Assembly: GCA_048499805.1 (NCBI GenBank)
Contig: JASNZF010000005.1
Span: 186,001 to 250,000, forward strand
Direction: 5' to 3'
Source of the DNA: JAWXBA01 sp048499805
GTDB lineage: Bacteria > Gemmatimonadota > Gemmatimonadetes > Gemmatimonadales > GWC2-71-9
Length of the DNA: 64,000 nt
Part shown: piece by piece, positions 16,440 through 24,775 of the stretch
Position numbering within the stretch: position 1 is the first letter of the stretch
How the letters are laid out: each line of letters opens with the position of its first letter
Made by a program: the position numbers and the translations under genes
Notes under the pieces: generated by a model
Databases searched by the model: none
Seen by the model: only the letters and a program-made list of their open reading frames with translations
Told to the model about the DNA's origin: nothing

Positions 16440-16455
16440 AGCAACAGTCATGCCG
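16440..16455 (-). promoter_or_regulatory. Sigma-54 promoter for PEP-CTERM gene 1
   Basis: Read on the minus strand, CGGCATG-ACTG-TTGCT matches TGGCACG-N4-TTGCW, with the invariant GG and GC exactly 10 nt apart (plus-strand CC 16453-16454 and GC 16441-16442). The predicted start is near 16429, giving a ~154-nt leader. Confidence 0.75.
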
Positions 16456-16573
16456 GATCTTACAGCCCCCAAACCTCAAGCGTAACCGACTTGCTGTCAA
16501 TGACTTACAGGAATTGGTGAGGGCGAATGATCGCGAGTTTTCCGGGCTGACCTGCAGCCATGCTACGGTAAAC

Positions 16574-16591
16574 TGTTGCGGCCGTGCAACT
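16574..16591. promoter_or_regulatory. TGTTGC-N6-GCAACA-type inverted repeat (copy C)
   Basis: TGTTGC-GGCCGT-GCAACT matches the exact copies at 11 of 12 fixed positions. It is centred about 154 bp upstream of the start predicted for the sigma-54 promoter at 16440, a typical distance for an enhancer-binding protein. Confidence 0.6.
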
Positions 16592-16662
16592 ACACCTCCG
16601 CCCCAGCCCCGACTCAGCCCCAACTGTGTTCCAATATACTGTGGCAACCCGGATCGCGGCAA

Positions 16663-18144
16663 TCACCCCGCAGCGGCACCCACCGGACCGGGCTGGGTCC
16701 CCTTCCTGAGCAGGGTGGGAATCGCCCGGACCAGGGACGGGTGGCGCCACCAGAGGTATCCGGCGTAGCCGATCGCGCCGGCGGCGATGGCCACCGCAAG
16801 CTGCAACCACGATGGCGCCTCGAGCCCCACGGCCACCACGCGCACCAGGCCCACCGCGGCGGCCATGACCAGCACCGCCGCCGCCGCTCGATGGCCAGCC
16901 CGCAGGTACTCCATGAGGGGAATGTCCAGCGCCTGGAGGGCCACCCGCAGGGGCAGCCGGAGGACGAGGGGGTACCCCAGCACCCAGGCCCCGGCGATGC
17001 CGAGCATCCCCCAGAGCACTCCCCCGGCGACGAAGGCCGGCGGCAGGATGACCAGCGCCAGGAGCCCGGTCTGCATCCCGACCCGGGTGTTCCCGGTGAC
17101 ATTCAGGACCTGGCTCACCGGCGTCGTCACCGCCTGGATCGCGGCAAAGAGGATCAGGAGCCGGAGGACCGGGACGGCCGGGAGCCATTTCTCGCCGAGT
17201 ACCAGGGGCACCGCCAGGTCGGCCACCAGCATGAACCCGAAGAGGACCGGGTACAGCACCAGGGTCAGGACCTCGGTGACCCGCAGGAAGTAGTGCCGCA
17301 GCGCCGACCGATCGGACTGGATCGCGGCAAAGAACGGGGCGGTGGCGGCGGTGAGGACGTTGCCGAGCTTCTCGCCCGGGAGCGAGGCCACGCTGCCGGC
17401 CATGGTGTAGTAGCCCAGGATCGTGCTCCCCAGGATCCGGCCGGCGATGAGGGTGTCGCTGTTGCGATAGAGCATCCAGGCCCCGCGACCGGCGAAGATG
17501 TGCCAGGCGTAGGTGAACGGGGTCCGCAGCTCCGCCAGGCGGGGCCAGCGGGGCATCAGGCCGAACCGCACGGTCACCGCGAGGCTGATCACCACCGCCC
17601 CCAGCAGGTTGCCGAGGACGAGGGCCCAGTATCCCTTCCCCATCCAGGCAAGGAGGAGCACCGCCAGGGAGGTCGCAATCGCCCGGAGGAAGTCGAGCGC
17701 CCCGATGGCCCGGTAGGCCAGCCGGCGGGAGAGCATCGCCTGGGGCACCAGGCGCACCCCCTCGGCCAGGAAGACCAGGCTCAGCACCTGGATCACCGGG
17801 CCCAGGAGCGGCTCGCGGTAGAACCCCGCCACCATCGGCGCGACGGCCGCCGCCGTTGCGGCCACGACCAGGCCCAGCAGGCAGGCGGCCCCGTGGAGCT
17901 GGCGGGCCACCTGGTCAGGCAGCTCCGGCAGGGCGACCACGGCGGTGCCCAGCCCGAACTCGGAGAGCACCCCAGCGATGGCGACGATGGCCAGGGCGAG
18001 GGAGGCGATGCCGTAATCCTCGGGGGTGAGGAGCCGGAGGACGACCAGCATGGCGGACCAGCTGACCACCTGCGCGGTCCACCGGAAGACGCCGATCCAG
18101 GCGGCGCCGAGGGCCAGGGTGCGGCCGTCGGGGGTGGCGGTCAC
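16663..18144 (-). CDS. Wzx-type oligosaccharide flippase (MOP superfamily)
   Basis: This 493-residue polytopic membrane protein has about 12-14 hydrophobic segments and belongs to the polysaccharide-specific transporter class. It moves undecaprenyl-linked repeat units across the inner membrane. Family-like features are the N-terminal LRLLTPEDYGIASLALAI stretch and the mid-protein ALVLGNLLGAVV and GYYTMAGSVASLPGEKL segments. The GTG at 18144 overlaps the upstream GT stop as GTGA, giving translational coupling. Longer in-frame extensions read as Arg/Pro/Gly-rich non-coding sequence and were discarded. It is the only flippase seen in the locus, which implies Wzx/Wzy-type EPS assembly. Confidence 0.88.
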   Translation of the reverse strand: MTATPDGRTLALGAAWIGVFRWTAQVVSWSAMLVVLRLLTPEDYGIASLALAIVAIAGVLSEFGLGTAVVALPELPDQVARQLHGAACLLGLVVAATAAAVAPMVAGFYREPLLGPVIQVLSLVFLAEGVRLVPQAMLSRRLAYRAIGALDFLRAIATSLAVLLLAWMGKGYWALVLGNLLGAVVISLAVTVRFGLMPRWPRLAELRTPFTYAWHIFAGRGAWMLYRNSDTLIAGRILGSTILGYYTMAGSVASLPGEKLGNVLTAATAPFFAAIQSDRSALRHYFLRVTEVLTLVLYPVLFGFMLVADLAVPLVLGEKWLPAVPVLRLLILFAAIQAVTTPVSQVLNVTGNTRVGMQTGLLALVILPPAFVAGGVLWGMLGIAGAWVLGYPLVLRLPLRVALQALDIPLMEYLRAGHRAAAAVLVMAAAVGLVRVVAVGLEAPSWLQLAVAIAAGAIGYAGYLWWRHPSLVRAIPTLLRKGTQPGPVGAAAG

Positions 18145-19094
18145 GCCCGGCCGTCCGCGAAGAACCGCAGGTAGGCCCACCGCGTGAGGCCGGGAGCCAG
18201 GAGCAGCCCCACCTGGAGCGCGCGGCGCTTCGGCCGGCCCATGCTCCCGCCGGCTGCGCCAACCGCCAGGCGCGCTTCGCGGTACCGCCGCTCCCGCAGG
18301 TGATCCTTGGCCTGAAGGAGTGCCCGGCTCCCGACCAGGGTGGCGTGGCGATCGCGCAGCATGGTGGAGACTTCCGGGTCGTGCCCGAGTGTCGTCTGGA
18401 GGTGGCGCATCACGGCCAGCGCCCGGTCGACCTGTTGCAGGTCGTCGCCGGACAGGCTGGCCTCGCGGATCCGGTACTGCACCAAGGGGGTGGGGTTGTA
18501 CCCGGCCCGGATCCCGGCGTGAAGCAGGCGGGCCCACAGTTCGAAGTCCTGCGCCCGGCGCAGGGATTCATTGAACCCCCCCGCGGCGCGGAAAACTTCG
18601 GCTGACACCACGGTGGCGCTGGTGATGACGAAGAACTCCTGGCAGATCAACCCGCGGAGGGTGACGGGATCGGGGTGGACGGTCGCGGGCAGCATCAACT
18701 GACCGGCGCGTGCCAGGTCGCCGATGACGCGCCCATTCGACCAGATCATCCCCCAGGAGTGCCGGACGGCGAGGTCCAGCTGGGCCTCCAGAAACCTCGG
18801 GGCCCAGGTGTCGTCGCCGTCCAGGAATGCGAGCCACTTCCCCTTGGCCACTCGGGCGGCCGCGTTGCGGGCCGCGGCAACCCCTTGATTGGGCTGGCGG
18901 ATCAGGGTGAGGCGATCGCGAAAGGGCGCCAGCGCAGTGTCGAGGGCCGGGCCATCGGTGGAGCCATCGTCCACGACGATGACCTCCAGGTCGTCCATTG
19001 TCTGGGCATGGACCGAACCCAGCGCCTGACTGATCCACTCTGAGACGTTGTAGGCAGGGACGATGACGCTGACCAGGGGTGCCGCATCTGGCAC
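18141..19094 (-). CDS. Family 2 glycosyltransferase
   Basis: The 317-residue GT-A enzyme is expected to add one sugar to the lipid-linked EPS repeat on the cytoplasmic face. Motifs are VSVIVPAYNVSEWI at the start, VIVVDDGSTDG (nucleotide binding), AAARNAAARVAKGKWLAFLDGDD with the metal-binding DGDD (~92-95), and the catalytic-region AQDFELWARLL. It is translationally coupled to the flippase (GTGA overlap). Upstream it faces the O-antigen-ligase operon across a short divergent region with a palindromic sigma-54-like promoter. No strong Shine-Dalgarno is visible before the ATG at 19094. Confidence 0.9.
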   Translation of the reverse strand: MPDAAPLVSVIVPAYNVSEWISQALGSVHAQTMDDLEVIVVDDGSTDGPALDTALAPFRDRLTLIRQPNQGVAAARNAAARVAKGKWLAFLDGDDTWAPRFLEAQLDLAVRHSWGMIWSNGRVIGDLARAGQLMLPATVHPDPVTLRGLICQEFFVITSATVVSAEVFRAAGGFNESLRRAQDFELWARLLHAGIRAGYNPTPLVQYRIREASLSGDDLQQVDRALAVMRHLQTTLGHDPEVSTMLRDRHATLVGSRALLQAKDHLRERRYREARLAVGAAGGSMGRPKRRALQVGLLLAPGLTRWAYLRFFADGRA

Positions 19095-19138
19095 GGACGG
19101 GCTCCGAGGGCTCAGGGTTGTGCGGAATACTGCGCTAG

Positions 19139-19155
19139 TGGCACTTTACGTGCCA
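19139..19155. promoter_or_regulatory. Palindromic divergent sigma-54-like promoter
   Basis: TGGCAC-N5-GTGCCA reads as GG-N10-GC on both strands: TGGCACT-TTAC-GTGCC on plus and TGGCACG-TAAA-GTGCC on minus. The -24 boxes are excellent and the -12 boxes (GTGC) are imperfect. Start points near 19165 (plus) and 19129 (minus) would give leaders of about 43 and 35 nt. A simple operator is the alternative. Confidence 0.5.
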
Positions 19156-19207
19156 TCCCCCCGGGCCAAGGTGCCGGCGGGCCCGCAACTTGCTAGGATA
19201 CCAAGGG

Positions 19208-20611
19208 ATGAGACCAGCAGCCCCCGCCCTGAGGCGAGCCCCGCTCGCTACCGCCACCCCGGTCCCGGCCGCCCCAGGCCTGGCGGGGGCGGCAGTAGTG
19301 GAGCCGGTGGAGCGATTCCGGATGACCGCCTCGTTCCTGGGGTTGGCCATCTACCTCTGGGTGATCCACAGCTACAAGGCGCCGATCGCATCCTACGCCA
19401 TCGGGCTCGGGTTGATCGGGATCTTCTTCCAGCCCCAGCGCCTGCGACTCCCCGCCCCCGTCCTTTGGTTCGGGGCGTTCATCCTCTGGGCCGCCATCAC
19501 CACCCCGATGGCGTATCGCCCCGAAATCACTCAGGACACGCTGACCGACTTCACCAAGCTCTGGCTGATCTTCCTGGTCGCCTGCAACGTGGCCCACACC
19601 CGGAAGCAGTTCTACGTGCTGGTGATCACCTGGCTCGGCATCTACGCGCTCTATCCCGTGCGCGGAACCTTCTTCAATTTCCTGATCGGACACCAGTACT
19701 GGGGTCGCTACGCCTGGAACTTCACCTTCGAGAACCCCAACGACCTGGCGGCGATCACCCTGCCGATCTTTGCGATGTCGGTGGCGGTGCTCCAGGGCAA
19801 CCGCGAGAAGGGGTGGATCCGGTTCTGCGCCCTGGCCGGCGTCGGCGCGCTGCCGTTCCTGATCCTGCTCACCCAGTCCCGGGGCGGCATCCTGGCCCTC
19901 GCCACGATGGGCCTGCTGATCCTGGTGCAGTACCGTCGCAATGTCCGGGGACTGGCCATCGGGGTGCTGCTGCTGGGAGCCGCCGCCCTTGCCGCACCGC
20001 CCGAGGTGTGGGACCGGCTGAGCCGGCTCTCGAACGCCACCGACACCGCCAACCTTTCCGCCGTGGACGAGGAGGGCTCCGCCGAGCAGCGGTTCCAGAT
20101 CTGGCGGGTCGCTGCGGACATCATCGAAGACCATCCGGTTGGGGGCGTTGGCCTTGGTGGGTACTCGATCGTCCATGGGGACTACGCCCGCGGCACCGAA
20201 TACGAGCGCACTTCGCGCGGCCGCCGCGATGCCCACAGCCTCTACATGACGGTAACAGCGGAGACCGGGTTCGTGGGGTTGTTCCTTCTGCTGGGGATGC
20301 TGGGATCAATCATGCTGCGGGCGCGGAAGGTGGCCCGGCAGATCGCCAAGAGCGATCCGGTGGCCTCGCAGCAGTTGCGCACGCTGGTCGTTGGGCTGAT
20401 CGGATTCCTGCAGGCAGGTATCTTCGCGTCATTGCACTCGGTGGCCTTCCTGTACCTGTACCTCGGCGTCCTCGCCACCGCCATCCATGTCTTCACCCGT
20501 TCGGTGGACCCTGTCCCCGCGGCGCAGGCCCCGCGACGCGGGCTCTACGTCCCCCTGCCGGGTTCCCGGCAGCGCACCCCGGCTGGGCTCGGGTTGCCCG
20601 GCGTGAGTTGA
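19208..20611 (+). CDS. O-antigen ligase/polymerase-like membrane protein (Wzy/WaaL family)
   Basis: The 467-residue polytopic protein has about ten membrane segments and a large periplasmic loop. In the loop, SAEQRFQIWRVAADIIEDHPVGGVGLGGY followed by RDAHSLYMTVTAETGFVGLFLLLGML is the O-antigen_lig (PF04932) signature, including the conserved His of the AHSLY motif. In a locus with a Wzx-type flippase and Wzz-kinase, polymerisation of the EPS repeat (Wzy role) is the likely job, but ligase activity is equally compatible with the fold. ATG 19208 is preceded by AGGA at 9 nt; a TTG at 19190 is the in-frame alternative. It starts an operon with the amidotransferase and a GT. Confidence 0.85.
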   Translation: MRPAAPALRRAPLATATPVPAAPGLAGAAVVEPVERFRMTASFLGLAIYLWVIHSYKAPIASYAIGLGLIGIFFQPQRLRLPAPVLWFGAFILWAAITTPMAYRPEITQDTLTDFTKLWLIFLVACNVAHTRKQFYVLVITWLGIYALYPVRGTFFNFLIGHQYWGRYAWNFTFENPNDLAAITLPIFAMSVAVLQGNREKGWIRFCALAGVGALPFLILLTQSRGGILALATMGLLILVQYRRNVRGLAIGVLLLGAAALAAPPEVWDRLSRLSNATDTANLSAVDEEGSAEQRFQIWRVAADIIEDHPVGGVGLGGYSIVHGDYARGTEYERTSRGRRDAHSLYMTVTAETGFVGLFLLLGMLGSIMLRARKVARQIAKSDPVASQQLRTLVVGLIGFLQAGIFASLHSVAFLYLYLGVLATAIHVFTRSVDPVPAAQAPRRGLYVPLPGSRQRTPAGLGLPGVS

Positions 20612-20635
20612 CCCTGCGCATGGGGCGCTGACGCC

Positions 20636-22480
20636 ATGTGCGGCATCGCCGGATTCGCGGGCCTGGAGCTGCCCGGCCTCGACCCGACCACCCTCCTCTC
20701 CCGCCTCTGCTCGGCGATCACCCATCGCGGCCCCGATGGCGAGGGAAAGTTCGTCGAGGGCCCCGTGGCCCTCGGCATGCGCCGCCTCAGCATCATCGAC
20801 CTCGCGGGCGGGTGGCAGCCGATCGGCAACGAGGACGGCAGCATCCAGGTGGTCTTCAACGGCGAGATCTACAACTACCGCGCCCTCCGGTCCGAGCTGG
20901 AACAGCTGGGGCACCAGTTCCGGACCCGCTCCGACACCGAGACGATCGTCCACGGCTACGAGCAGTGGGGCGACGAGGTGCTCCAGCACCTCCGGGGAAT
21001 GTTCGCCATCGCCCTCTGGGACCGCCCCAACCAGCGCCTGCTCCTGGCCCGGGACCGCCTGGGGATCAAGCCGCTCTACCTGTGGCCCACCTCGGGCGGG
21101 GTGGCCTTCGGCTCCGAGCTCAAGAGCCTGGCGCTGCTTCCCGGGTTCCCCGACACCCCGGACCCCACCGCCCTGCTCCGCTACCTGGCGCTGGGCTACG
21201 TCCCAGACCCGCTCTGCATCTGGCAGGGGGTCCGGAAGCTCGCCCCCGGACACCTGGCCACCTGGCAACCGGGGCAGCCGCTCCGCGAACGCGAGTGGTG
21301 GTCGCCGCTGGTGGCCGAGCAGTCCGGCATTGACGAGGTGGAGGCGCGCACCGAGGTGGCGCGGCTCCTGGAAGACGCGGTCCAGTGCCACCTCGAGGCC
21401 GAGGTGCCGCTCGGGGCCTTCCTGAGCGGCGGGGTGGACTCCTCGGCGGTGGTGGCGCAGATGTCCCGGCTCGCCCAGGGCCGGGTCCGGACCTTCTCGA
21501 TCGGGTTCGCGGAGCACGGCTTCAACGAGGCCCCCGATGCGGCGCGGGTCGCCCAGGCGCTGGGCACCGACCACACCGAGCGGATCCTCCACCCCGACAT
21601 CGACGCGCTCGCCGAGGAGCTGGTGCTCGGGTTCGATGAGCCGTTCGCCGATTCGAGCGCGCTGCCAACCTGGCTGGTGTCCAGGGTGGCCAGGGAACAG
21701 GTGACCGTCGCCCTGTCCGGCGACGGCGGCGACGAACTGTTCGGGGGCTACAGCCGGTACCAGGAGGTCCGGGACGGCGGCACCGAGAGCGCCCTCCTGC
21801 GCCGGGCGGCGGCGACCCTGGGGCGGCACCTGCCGCAGGGCGCCCGGGGCCGCCAGTTCCTCCTGAATCTCGGGCGCGGGCCGATCGGGCGCTACGCCGC
21901 CACCGTGGCGCTGCCGGCGCTGATCGAGGAGGGCGGGCTGGTCCGGCCTGAACTGGCCACCGAGTCGTCCCGGCTGGAGCACCTGTTGGCCAACGTCTTC
22001 GACCTGACGGCCGGGCGGGACCTCTCGGCGCGGATGGCGCTGGTGGATGTCCTGAGCTACCTGCCCGGCGACATCCTGACCAAGGTGGACCGGATGAGCA
22101 TGCGGGTCTCGCTCGAGGCCCGGGTGCCGCTGCTCGACCACCACTTCGCCGAGTTCGCGCTCTCGCTTCCCACCCGGCTCAAGTTCCGCGACGGCGTGGG
22201 CAAGTGGATCTTCCGCGAGGCGATCCGCCCGCTGGTGCCCGCGAGTGTGCTGTCCAAGCCCAAGCAGGGGTTCGGGGTCCCGATCGGCGACTGGGTCCGG
22301 GGTCCCCTGGCCCACCGCGTGACAGCCCTGGAGCAATCCGATTCGCCGATCTACGCCTGGTGCGACCGGGCAGCCACCCGGCGGATCCTGGCGGAGCATC
22401 GCGCCGGCAGGCGGGACCACAGCACCCAGATCTGGCGGCTCATCGTCCTGGACCTCTGGCTCCGGGCCCATCGACAGTGA
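20636..22480 (+). CDS. Asparagine-synthase-type amidotransferase 1 (exosortase/EPS-associated)
   Basis: The 614-residue product has an N-terminal class II glutamine amidotransferase domain with Cys2 as nucleophile (MCGIAGFAG), then VFNGEIYNYRAL and RDRLGIKPLY. The C-terminal ATP-pyrophosphatase domain contains FLSGGVDSSAV (PP-loop, ~263) and SGDGGDELFGGY. It resembles the exosortase-system amidotransferase group found in EPS loci rather than primary asparagine synthetase. Transfer of the glutamine amide to a sugar or amino-sugar carboxylate of the EPS is inferred, not shown. It is one of four paralogues in the window, all with the nucleophilic Cys2 intact. It is coupled to the next GT by a 4-nt GTGA overlap. 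Confidence 0.9.
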   Translation: MCGIAGFAGLELPGLDPTTLLSRLCSAITHRGPDGEGKFVEGPVALGMRRLSIIDLAGGWQPIGNEDGSIQVVFNGEIYNYRALRSELEQLGHQFRTRSDTETIVHGYEQWGDEVLQHLRGMFAIALWDRPNQRLLLARDRLGIKPLYLWPTSGGVAFGSELKSLALLPGFPDTPDPTALLRYLALGYVPDPLCIWQGVRKLAPGHLATWQPGQPLREREWWSPLVAEQSGIDEVEARTEVARLLEDAVQCHLEAEVPLGAFLSGGVDSSAVVAQMSRLAQGRVRTFSIGFAEHGFNEAPDAARVAQALGTDHTERILHPDIDALAEELVLGFDEPFADSSALPTWLVSRVAREQVTVALSGDGGDELFGGYSRYQEVRDGGTESALLRRAAATLGRHLPQGARGRQFLLNLGRGPIGRYAATVALPALIEEGGLVRPELATESSRLEHLLANVFDLTAGRDLSARMALVDVLSYLPGDILTKVDRMSMRVSLEARVPLLDHHFAEFALSLPTRLKFRDGVGKWIFREAIRPLVPASVLSKPKQGFGVPIGDWVRGPLAHRVTALEQSDSPIYAWCDRAATRRILAEHRAGRRDHSTQIWRLIVLDLWLRAHRQ

Positions 22481-23628
22481 CCGCCTGGCTGGTCGTTGCC
22501 GCGCTGGGCGCGCTGATCCCCGCCGTGGCGTGGGTCGGCTATCCCTGGCTCATGATCCGGGTGGGCGAGCGCCGTCCGGACCCGGTCCCCGCGACCGGCG
22601 ATCCGGCGGGCCGGGTCTCGGTGGTCGTGGCGACCCGCGAGCCCCCGGAGGCGGTGGCGCGGCGGCTCGCCGACCTCGCGACCAGTGACTGGCCCGCGGC
22701 GCAGCTGGAGTTGATCGTGGCGGTGGATGGAGATCCGGGGCCGTACCAGTTCCCATCGCGACCGGGAGGCCCGGAGATCCGGGTCGTCTCGCGGGGAAGC
22801 GACCCGGGAAAGGCCGCGGCGCTCAACGCTGGCGTCGCCGCGGCGACCGGCGAGGTGCTGGTCTTTGCCGACACGGCACAGCGCTTTGCGCCGGACACGA
22901 TCCGCCGGCTGGTTGCCGCCGTCGGGGCGCCGGGGCTTGGCGCCGTCTCGGGGGCTCTGGTCCTGCCGGGGGGGGAGGCGGGAACGTCGCCGATCCAGCG
23001 CTACTGGCGGCTGGAGAAGCGGCTCCGGGCCGCGGAGGCGCGGGTGCACTCGACGATCGGGGTGACGGGGGCGGTGTACGCAATGCGCCGGGCGCTGTGG
23101 CGGCCCTTGCCCGCGGGACTGATCCTGGACGACCTCTGGATCCCGATGGGGCTGGTCCTGGCCGGGTACCGGGTCGGATTCGAGCCCTCAGCCCTGGCGT
23201 GGGATGACCGGGAAACGACCCCGGGACAGGAGTACCGCCGCAAGGTGCGCACCCTGACCGGCAACTTCCAGCTGGTGGCCTGGATGCCGGGGGTGCTGGT
23301 GCCGTGGCGCAACCCCGCGTGGCTCCAGTTCTGGTGCCACAAGGTGCTGCGGCTGCTGACGCCACTCGCCCTGGCACTCATGGTCGTCGGCGTGGTTGGT
23401 GCGGCGCTTGCCATGGCCGGGCCGGCACTGGGGTGGGTTCTGGGAGGGTTGGCCGGTGCGATCCTGCTCCTCGCGATGGCGCCGGGGCGGCACGGTCGTC
23501 GCGTGCGGGAGGGTCTGCGTTGGGTCCTCACCATGATGGCGGCGATGGTCGTCGCCACTGGCAACGCCGTTCGGGGGAATTGGAGCGTCTGGCACCCGTC
23601 CGGGAGCAGGCCCCCGACTACGCCTTGA
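22477..23628 (+). CDS. Membrane family 2 glycosyltransferase with C-terminal helices
   Basis: The 383-residue GT has an N-terminal membrane segment (AWLVVAALGALIPAVAWVGY), a cytoplasmic GT-A domain and three C-terminal hydrophobic segments (~290-370). The GT-A domain shows VSVVVATREP, LIVAVDGDPG, PGKAAALNAGV, LVFADTAQ and the LDDLW region. The layout is that of processive or EPS-type GT2 enzymes, but a QxxRW motif is not evident, so processivity cannot be claimed. It starts at GTG 22477, overlapping the amidotransferase stop. Its 3' end overlaps the 3' end of the opposite-strand GT gene by 11 bp, with no room for a separate terminator. Confidence 0.85.
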   Translation: MTAWLVVAALGALIPAVAWVGYPWLMIRVGERRPDPVPATGDPAGRVSVVVATREPPEAVARRLADLATSDWPAAQLELIVAVDGDPGPYQFPSRPGGPEIRVVSRGSDPGKAAALNAGVAAATGEVLVFADTAQRFAPDTIRRLVAAVGAPGLGAVSGALVLPGGEAGTSPIQRYWRLEKRLRAAEARVHSTIGVTGAVYAMRRALWRPLPAGLILDDLWIPMGLVLAGYRVGFEPSALAWDDRETTPGQEYRRKVRTLTGNFQLVAWMPGVLVPWRNPAWLQFWCHKVLRLLTPLALALMVVGVVGAALAMAGPALGWVLGGLAGAILLLAMAPGRHGRRVREGLRWVLTMMAAMVVATGNAVRGNWSVWHPSGSRPPTTP

Positions 23629-24775
23629 CCGTCGCCGCCACGAGTTCCCCGACCCTTTCCGCAACCGCCCCCCAGTCCTCGCCCAGCACCCGTTCGGATT
23701 GCGTGCGCCGGGCATTCGCATCCTCCCCTTCGGCCATCGCGGTGCGCAGCGCCGCTTCCCAGGCATCGAGTCCCACGGCACACCGGGCGATGTCGCCGCA
23801 CCGGCGAATCTCGGGCAGGTCGCTCGCCACCACTGGCAACCCGGCCGCGGCGTACTCGCGCAGCTTGATCGGGTTGACGGAGAGGGTCAACTCCGAGATC
23901 CGGAAGGGGACGATCGCCGCGGCAAACCCACGGCAGTACTCCGGCAGGCTGGCGTAGGGCCGGCGTCCGAGGTGATGCACGTTGGGTCGCGCCAGCAGCG
24001 ATGACAGGTCCTGGTTGGAGGCGCCAATCAGGACGAAGCTGGCCTCGATCCGATCCGCGAGCAGGCCGATCAGGTCGATGTCCACCCATTCATGGATCAG
24101 CCCGAAGAACCCGATCCGCGGGGCTGGCAGTTGCGCGATGTCGGGGGGGAGTGCCCCCGGGGCCAGCGCCTGGGCAAAATGGGAATGCTCCACTCCGTGG
24201 GGCACGTAGTGCACGTCCGGCCGGTACTGCCGGCAACGCTCCGCCAGGTCCTCCGCGGAGGCGAGCACCAGGTCGGCGGCACGGCAGATCTCCGCTTCGC
24301 ACGCCGACATGTGGGCGGCATCATACTCCTCGAACGCACTCCAGCGATCCACGCAGTGGTACACGAGGCCGGTGCGTGGCATCTGGCGAATCCACGGAGC
24401 GACGTGGGGCCCATAGACCCAGAGCAGCGGGCGGGGGCTCATGCCCAAACGCCGCAGTTCCCGGCCCAGCGCGAGGCGGTACAGGAATGCGTTGATCCGG
24501 TCGGCCATCCGCGAGCCGGGCAGCGGGAGGGATGGCGGGGAATACGCGTAGAGCCCGGGGAGCTGTGCCTGCGCGGGCGCGAAGAAGCTCCGCAGCTTGC
24601 GAGCGATCCGACCCAGGTCATCCCGGCTTGCCAGGTTGGGCCGGCGCATTCCCGATGCCTCCACCCAGAGGACCTTGTTGGCGCCCGCAAACCGCTTCAT
24701 CAATTGGTGCTTGCTGGTCGGGTCCGCCTTCCAGTCGTTCGCGAAGCATACGATGTCGTGTCCCGCAAAGGTCAT
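23618..24775 (-). CDS. GT-B (family 4-like) glycosyltransferase
   Basis: The 385-residue product begins with a Rossmann-like stretch (GHDIVCFANDW) and has WVYGPHVAPWI, GLVYHCVDRWSAFEEYD, YVPHGVEHSHF, and the acceptor/donor-domain elements IGFFGLIHEWVDIDL and NPIKLREYAAAGLPVVASDLPE. It is most similar in style to TagH/GtrB-like exopolysaccharide GTs that follow an LVYHCVD pattern. The ATG at 24775 overlaps the heparinase stop (ATGA). It is the last gene of a four-gene minus-strand operon that begins at 30778. Confidence 0.87.
   Translation of the reverse strand: MTFAGHDIVCFANDWKADPTSKHQLMKRFAGANKVLWVEASGMRRPNLASRDDLGRIARKLRSFFAPAQAQLPGLYAYSPPSLPLPGSRMADRINAFLYRLALGRELRRLGMSPRPLLWVYGPHVAPWIRQMPRTGLVYHCVDRWSAFEEYDAAHMSACEAEICRAADLVLASAEDLAERCRQYRPDVHYVPHGVEHSHFAQALAPGALPPDIAQLPAPRIGFFGLIHEWVDIDLIGLLADRIEASFVLIGASNQDLSSLLARPNVHHLGRRPYASLPEYCRGFAAAIVPFRISELTLSVNPIKLREYAAAGLPVVASDLPEIRRCGDIARCAVGLDAWEAALRTAMAEGEDANARRTQSERVLGEDWGAVAERVGELVAATVKA

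Larger units (their letters stand above)
16276..16662. other. Intergenic region upstream of PEP-CTERM gene 1
   Basis: This 387-bp gap, clearly lower in GC around 16390-16650, carries the sigma-54 promoter at 16440 and an inverted repeat at 16574. A sigma-70-like minus-strand pair (TTGCCG, 18-nt spacer, TATATT near 16636) lies at its far end. The flippase gene ends at its upstream border. No small ORF is convincing. Confidence 0.55.

Noticed and set aside
19089..19104. TGGCACG before the GT gene start considered as a plus-strand sigma-54 promoter
   Set aside because: The -12 position reads GGCT with no correctly spaced GC.
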